Under the pieces are notes generated by a model. That model searched no databases. It worked only from the letters and a program-made list of their open reading frames with translations, and was not told the DNA's origin. From Vulcanimicrobiia bacterium (GTDB taxonomy: Bacteria > Vulcanimicrobiota > Vulcanimicrobiia > Vulcanimicrobiales > Vulcanimicrobiaceae), in assembly GCA_024281075.1 (NCBI GenBank), contig JAMXLK010000014.1, forward strand, positions 1 to 32,879: DNA of 32,879 nt, given 5' to 3'. Positions 30,348 through 32,879 of this stretch are shown here, one piece after another. Each line of letters opens with the position of its first letter. Position 1 is the stretch's first letter. The position numbers were made by a program, and so were the translations under genes.

Positions 30348-31844
30348 TTGGCGCCGCTGCTCGAAATGCGCGGCATCGGGAAGAGTTTTCCCGGCGTGCG
30401 CGCACTCTCCGACGTTTCCTTGACGCTTAACGCCGGCGAAGTGCTCGTGCTGGTCGGAGAGAACGGCGCCGGCAAATCGACCCTAATGAAGATTCTCTCC
30501 GGGGCGCTCTCTGCCGACGAGGGTGAAATTCTCGTAAACGGCACGGCGGTGCGAATTGGTTCGCCGCAAGAGGCGCAGCGGCTTGGAATCGGCATGATCT
30601 ATCAAGAGTTCACGCTCGTTCCGCAGCTGAATGTGCCCGCGAACATCAGCCTCGGCGCCGAAGCGACGCACGCCGGCCTAATCGATTCGGCGGCCGTGAA
30701 CGCGCGCGCGCGCCGCGTGCTCGACGAGCTCGGATTGGAGCTGCCGTTCGACGTTCCCGTGTCGCGGCTCTCGGTGGGGCAACAGCAGCTCGTCGAGATC
30801 GCCAAGGCGCTCGCAACGTCTGCGCGCATCATCGTGATGGACGAGCCGACTGCGGCGCTCTCGGATCGTGAAATCGAGCGGCTCTTTACGATCGTACGGC
30901 GTCTGCGCGCGAGCGGCGCGGGCATCATTTATATCTCGCACCGCATGGAGGAGCTGCCGCAAATCGCGGATCGGGTCACCGTATTGCGCGACGGCAAAGT
31001 CGTGGAAACGCGCGCCGCCAAGCAGTTTCCGGCGGCGGAAATTATCGCGGCTATGGTCGGGCGGCAACTCGCCGCGCATTTCCCGGAGCTGCCGCCGGTG
31101 CCCGCGGAGGCGCCGGTGCGCCTCGAGGTGCGTGGGCTGCGCCGCGATGGGATCGTCAACGATGTGAGCTTCACGGTTCGCGCGGGCGAGATCGTCGGTT
31201 TGGCCGGGCTGATCGGCGCAGGCCGCACCGAAATCCTGCGTGCCATCGCCGGAGCCGACTCGGCGGTCGAAGGTGAGATTCGCATCGACGGCCGCGTGCT
31301 GCACACCGGCCGCGTCGGCGGTGCGATCGACGCCGGCGTCGCGTTCATCACGGAGGACCGCAAGGCACAGGGGCTCGTCCTCGGCATGACCGTGCGCGAA
31401 AACGTCACGCTCGCGCATCTGAAAGATTTCGTCGACCGCGATGCCCTCGTCGACGTCGCTCGCGAGCGCGCCGCAACGGTTCGATTGATCGAGGAACTGC
31501 AGATCAAGACGCCCGGAACCGAACAGCTCGCGCGTAACCTTTCCGGCGGAACGCAGCAGAAGGTCGTACTCGCCAAGTGGCTGTTGGGCGACGCTCGCGT
31601 CTTTCTCTTCGACGAGCCGACTCGCGGAATCGACGTCGGCGCCAAGAGCGAGATTTACAAACTGATGGTCGATCTCATCGCGCGCGGCGCCGCGATCGTC
31701 ATGGTGTCGAGCGACTTGCCGGAGATGCTCGGTATGTCGCACCGCGTGCTGGTGGTGCGCGGCGGCCGGATTGCCGCAGAGTTTTCGCGGGCCGAGGCGA
31801 CGCCGAATCGCGTGATCGCCGTCGCAACCGGCGCGGCCGCATGA
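30348..31844 (+). CDS. Sugar ABC transporter ATPase (RbsA/MglA-type, two domains)
   Basis: A 498-aa cytoplasmic ATPase with duplicated nucleotide-binding domains, as usual for CUT2 importers. NBD1 has Walker A GENGAGKST (about 38-46), Q-loop YQEFTLVPQL, signature LSVGQQQ and Walker B IIVMDEPTAAL. NBD2 starts near residue 255 with a degenerate Walker A (GLIGAGRTE), signature NLSGGTQQK and Walker B VFLFDEPTRGID. The degenerate second site is normal for RbsA. TTG 30348 gives MAPLLEMRGIGKSFPGV, matching relatives. It overlaps the permease gene by 4 bases. Confidence 0.93.
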   Translation: MAPLLEMRGIGKSFPGVRALSDVSLTLNAGEVLVLVGENGAGKSTLMKILSGALSADEGEILVNGTAVRIGSPQEAQRLGIGMIYQEFTLVPQLNVPANISLGAEATHAGLIDSAAVNARARRVLDELGLELPFDVPVSRLSVGQQQLVEIAKALATSARIIVMDEPTAALSDREIERLFTIVRRLRASGAGIIYISHRMEELPQIADRVTVLRDGKVVETRAAKQFPAAEIIAAMVGRQLAAHFPELPPVPAEAPVRLEVRGLRRDGIVNDVSFTVRAGEIVGLAGLIGAGRTEILRAIAGADSAVEGEIRIDGRVLHTGRVGGAIDAGVAFITEDRKAQGLVLGMTVRENVTLAHLKDFVDRDALVDVARERAATVRLIEELQIKTPGTEQLARNLSGGTQQKVVLAKWLLGDARVFLFDEPTRGIDVGAKSEIYKLMVDLIARGAAIVMVSSDLPEMLGMSHRVLVVRGGRIAAEFSRAEATPNRVIAVATGAAA

Positions 31845-32842
31845 CGCAACGCGAGCGCTTCGACTACTGGCTGCGCATCGGCGGCGCGATCGCTTTCATC
31901 ATCGTGCTCGTCGTCATCGTGGACGTCGCCTCGCACGGTTCGTTTCTCCAGGCGAGCAACATCGTTCGCGTGCTGCGGCAGATCACGTACAACTGCATCT
32001 TGGGCGTCGGCCAAACGTTCGTCATCATCACGGCCGGCATCGACCTTTCCGTCGGTTCGCTCGTCGCGCTGACCGGCGTGGTCGCGGCGCTCTTCGCGAA
32101 CTCGGTTCACTTGAGCGGGTTTCCGCTGATTGCGGCGACGTTGATCGTCGCACTCGCGGTCGGTTGCGCTGCGGGCTGGATCAACGCGCTGCCGGTCGTG
32201 AAGCTGAATCTGCCGCCGTTCATCACCACGCTGGCGATGCTCGAGATGGCGGTCGGCGCGGCTTTTATTCTTTCGCACGGCCGCCCGGTCGCGCTGCAGA
32301 GCGCGGATTTTCAAAACACCGGCATCGGTTCGTTTGTGGGCGGCGTGACGGCGGCGTTGCATCTGCCGAACATTCCGGTGCCCGTCGTTTGGATGCTCGC
32401 CGTCATCGTCATCGCGTCGGTGCTGCTGAACCGCACGCGCTTCGGGCGGTACGTCTTTGCAATCGGCGGCAACGAGGAGGCGGCGCGGCTGGCCGGCATC
32501 AACGTCACGCGCGTCAAGACGGCGGTCTACATGATCAGCGGCGCGTGCGCGGCGATCGTCGGTTTTCTCTACATGGCGCTCTTCTCGTCGGGGTCACCAC
32601 AGACGGGAACCGGTGACGAGCTGCTCGAGTCGATCGCCGCCGTCGTCGTCGGCGGCACAAGTCTGATGGGCGGACGAGGAAGCGTCGTCGGAACCTTCTT
32701 CGGCGCGCTCCTGATCGGCGTGCTCTACAACGCGATGAATCTGCTCAACGTGGATTCGTATTTGCAGAAGGTACTGCTCGGCGCGGTCATTCTGCTCGCC
32801 GTCGTTCTCGACGAACTGCGCAAGCGCTACCTGGCGCGGTAG
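31841..32842 (+). CDS. Sugar ABC transporter permease (RbsC-like)
   Basis: 333 aa from ATG 31841 (ATGA overlap with the ATPase); longer in-frame readings lie within the ATPase gene. A polytopic membrane protein with about 9-10 helices and the BPD_transp_2 pattern: NCILGVGQTFVIITAGIDLSVGSLVALTGV, LPPFITTLAMLEMAVGAAF, the ATPase-contacting loop AIGGNEEAARLAGINVTRVK, and AAVVVGGTSLMGGRGSVVGTFFGALLIGVLYNAMNLL near the C-terminus. It forms the pore of the three-gene importer, presumably as a homodimer. No sugar kinase, isomerase or regulator accompanies it within the window. Confidence 0.93.
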   Translation: MTQRERFDYWLRIGGAIAFIIVLVVIVDVASHGSFLQASNIVRVLRQITYNCILGVGQTFVIITAGIDLSVGSLVALTGVVAALFANSVHLSGFPLIAATLIVALAVGCAAGWINALPVVKLNLPPFITTLAMLEMAVGAAFILSHGRPVALQSADFQNTGIGSFVGGVTAALHLPNIPVPVVWMLAVIVIASVLLNRTRFGRYVFAIGGNEEAARLAGINVTRVKTAVYMISGACAAIVGFLYMALFSSGSPQTGTGDELLESIAAVVVGGTSLMGGRGSVVGTFFGALLIGVLYNAMNLLNVDSYLQKVLLGAVILLAVVLDELRKRYLAR

Positions 32843-32879
32843 CCGCTGCCGGCGTTCAGCAAAAAGAAGTGGGCCCGCC

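Overview
High-GC bacterial chromosome, gene-dense on both strands, with many 1-4 base gene overlaps and frequent GTG/TTG starts. There are no rRNA, tRNA, CRISPR, phage or transposase genes. Class 1B dihydroorotate dehydrogenase (PyrD+PyrK), HemQ, a DUF5679-type zinc ribbon and a DUF1800/DUF1501 pair together suggest a Terrabacteria-like lineage such as Candidatus Eremiobacterota (WPS-2), Dormibacterota or Chloroflexota. This is an inference from gene content, not a phylogenetic placement.

Layout. 1-5254: the 3' end of an unknown gene, mccB (methylcrotonyl-CoA carboxylase beta subunit, minus), then DUF1800, DUF1501 and an MBL-fold hydrolase (plus). 5257-11258: a regulatory locus. Its minus arm runs ECF sigma factor, short two-helix membrane protein (anti-sigma candidate), OmpR-type response regulator, histidine kinase, secreted DUF4097-like protein. 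Its plus arm holds a second DUF4097-like protein and a small membrane protein. Between the arms lies a palindrome that looks like a shared -35 for two divergent ECF-type promoters. 11259-16232: an unlisted 46-aa gene (minus) with its own promoter, Shine-Dalgarno and terminator, then pyrK-pyrD-pyrF-pyrE-GNAT-AI-2E permease. 16240-20554 (minus): dprA, argS and a GT-C glycosyltransferase. 20657-23677 (plus): a 48-aa zinc ribbon with a strong terminator, nrdR (apparently starting at CTG), dut, a PanE-like reductase and hemQ. 23678-28634 (minus): comM/yifB, then a secreted GH92 mannosidase fused to a seven-bladed YVTN propeller. 28704-32842 (plus): a small membrane-anchored protein and a ribose-type ABC importer (lipoprotein, ATPase, permease).

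Themes. Pyrimidine synthesis (pyrKDFE) and dNTP control (nrdR, dut) are represented. DprA and ComM, both transformation-associated, hint at natural competence. A REP-like repeat family (core CTGAGC...GTCGAAGG) occurs at three loci. One copy is translated inside pyrE, and a tandem pair lies in the leader or N-terminus of the sigma factor.

The best candidates for something undescribed are the sigma/two-component/DUF4097 locus with its divergent ECF promoter, the 46-aa orphan gene, the REP-containing PyrE, and the CTG-initiated NrdR with an altered zinc knuckle.
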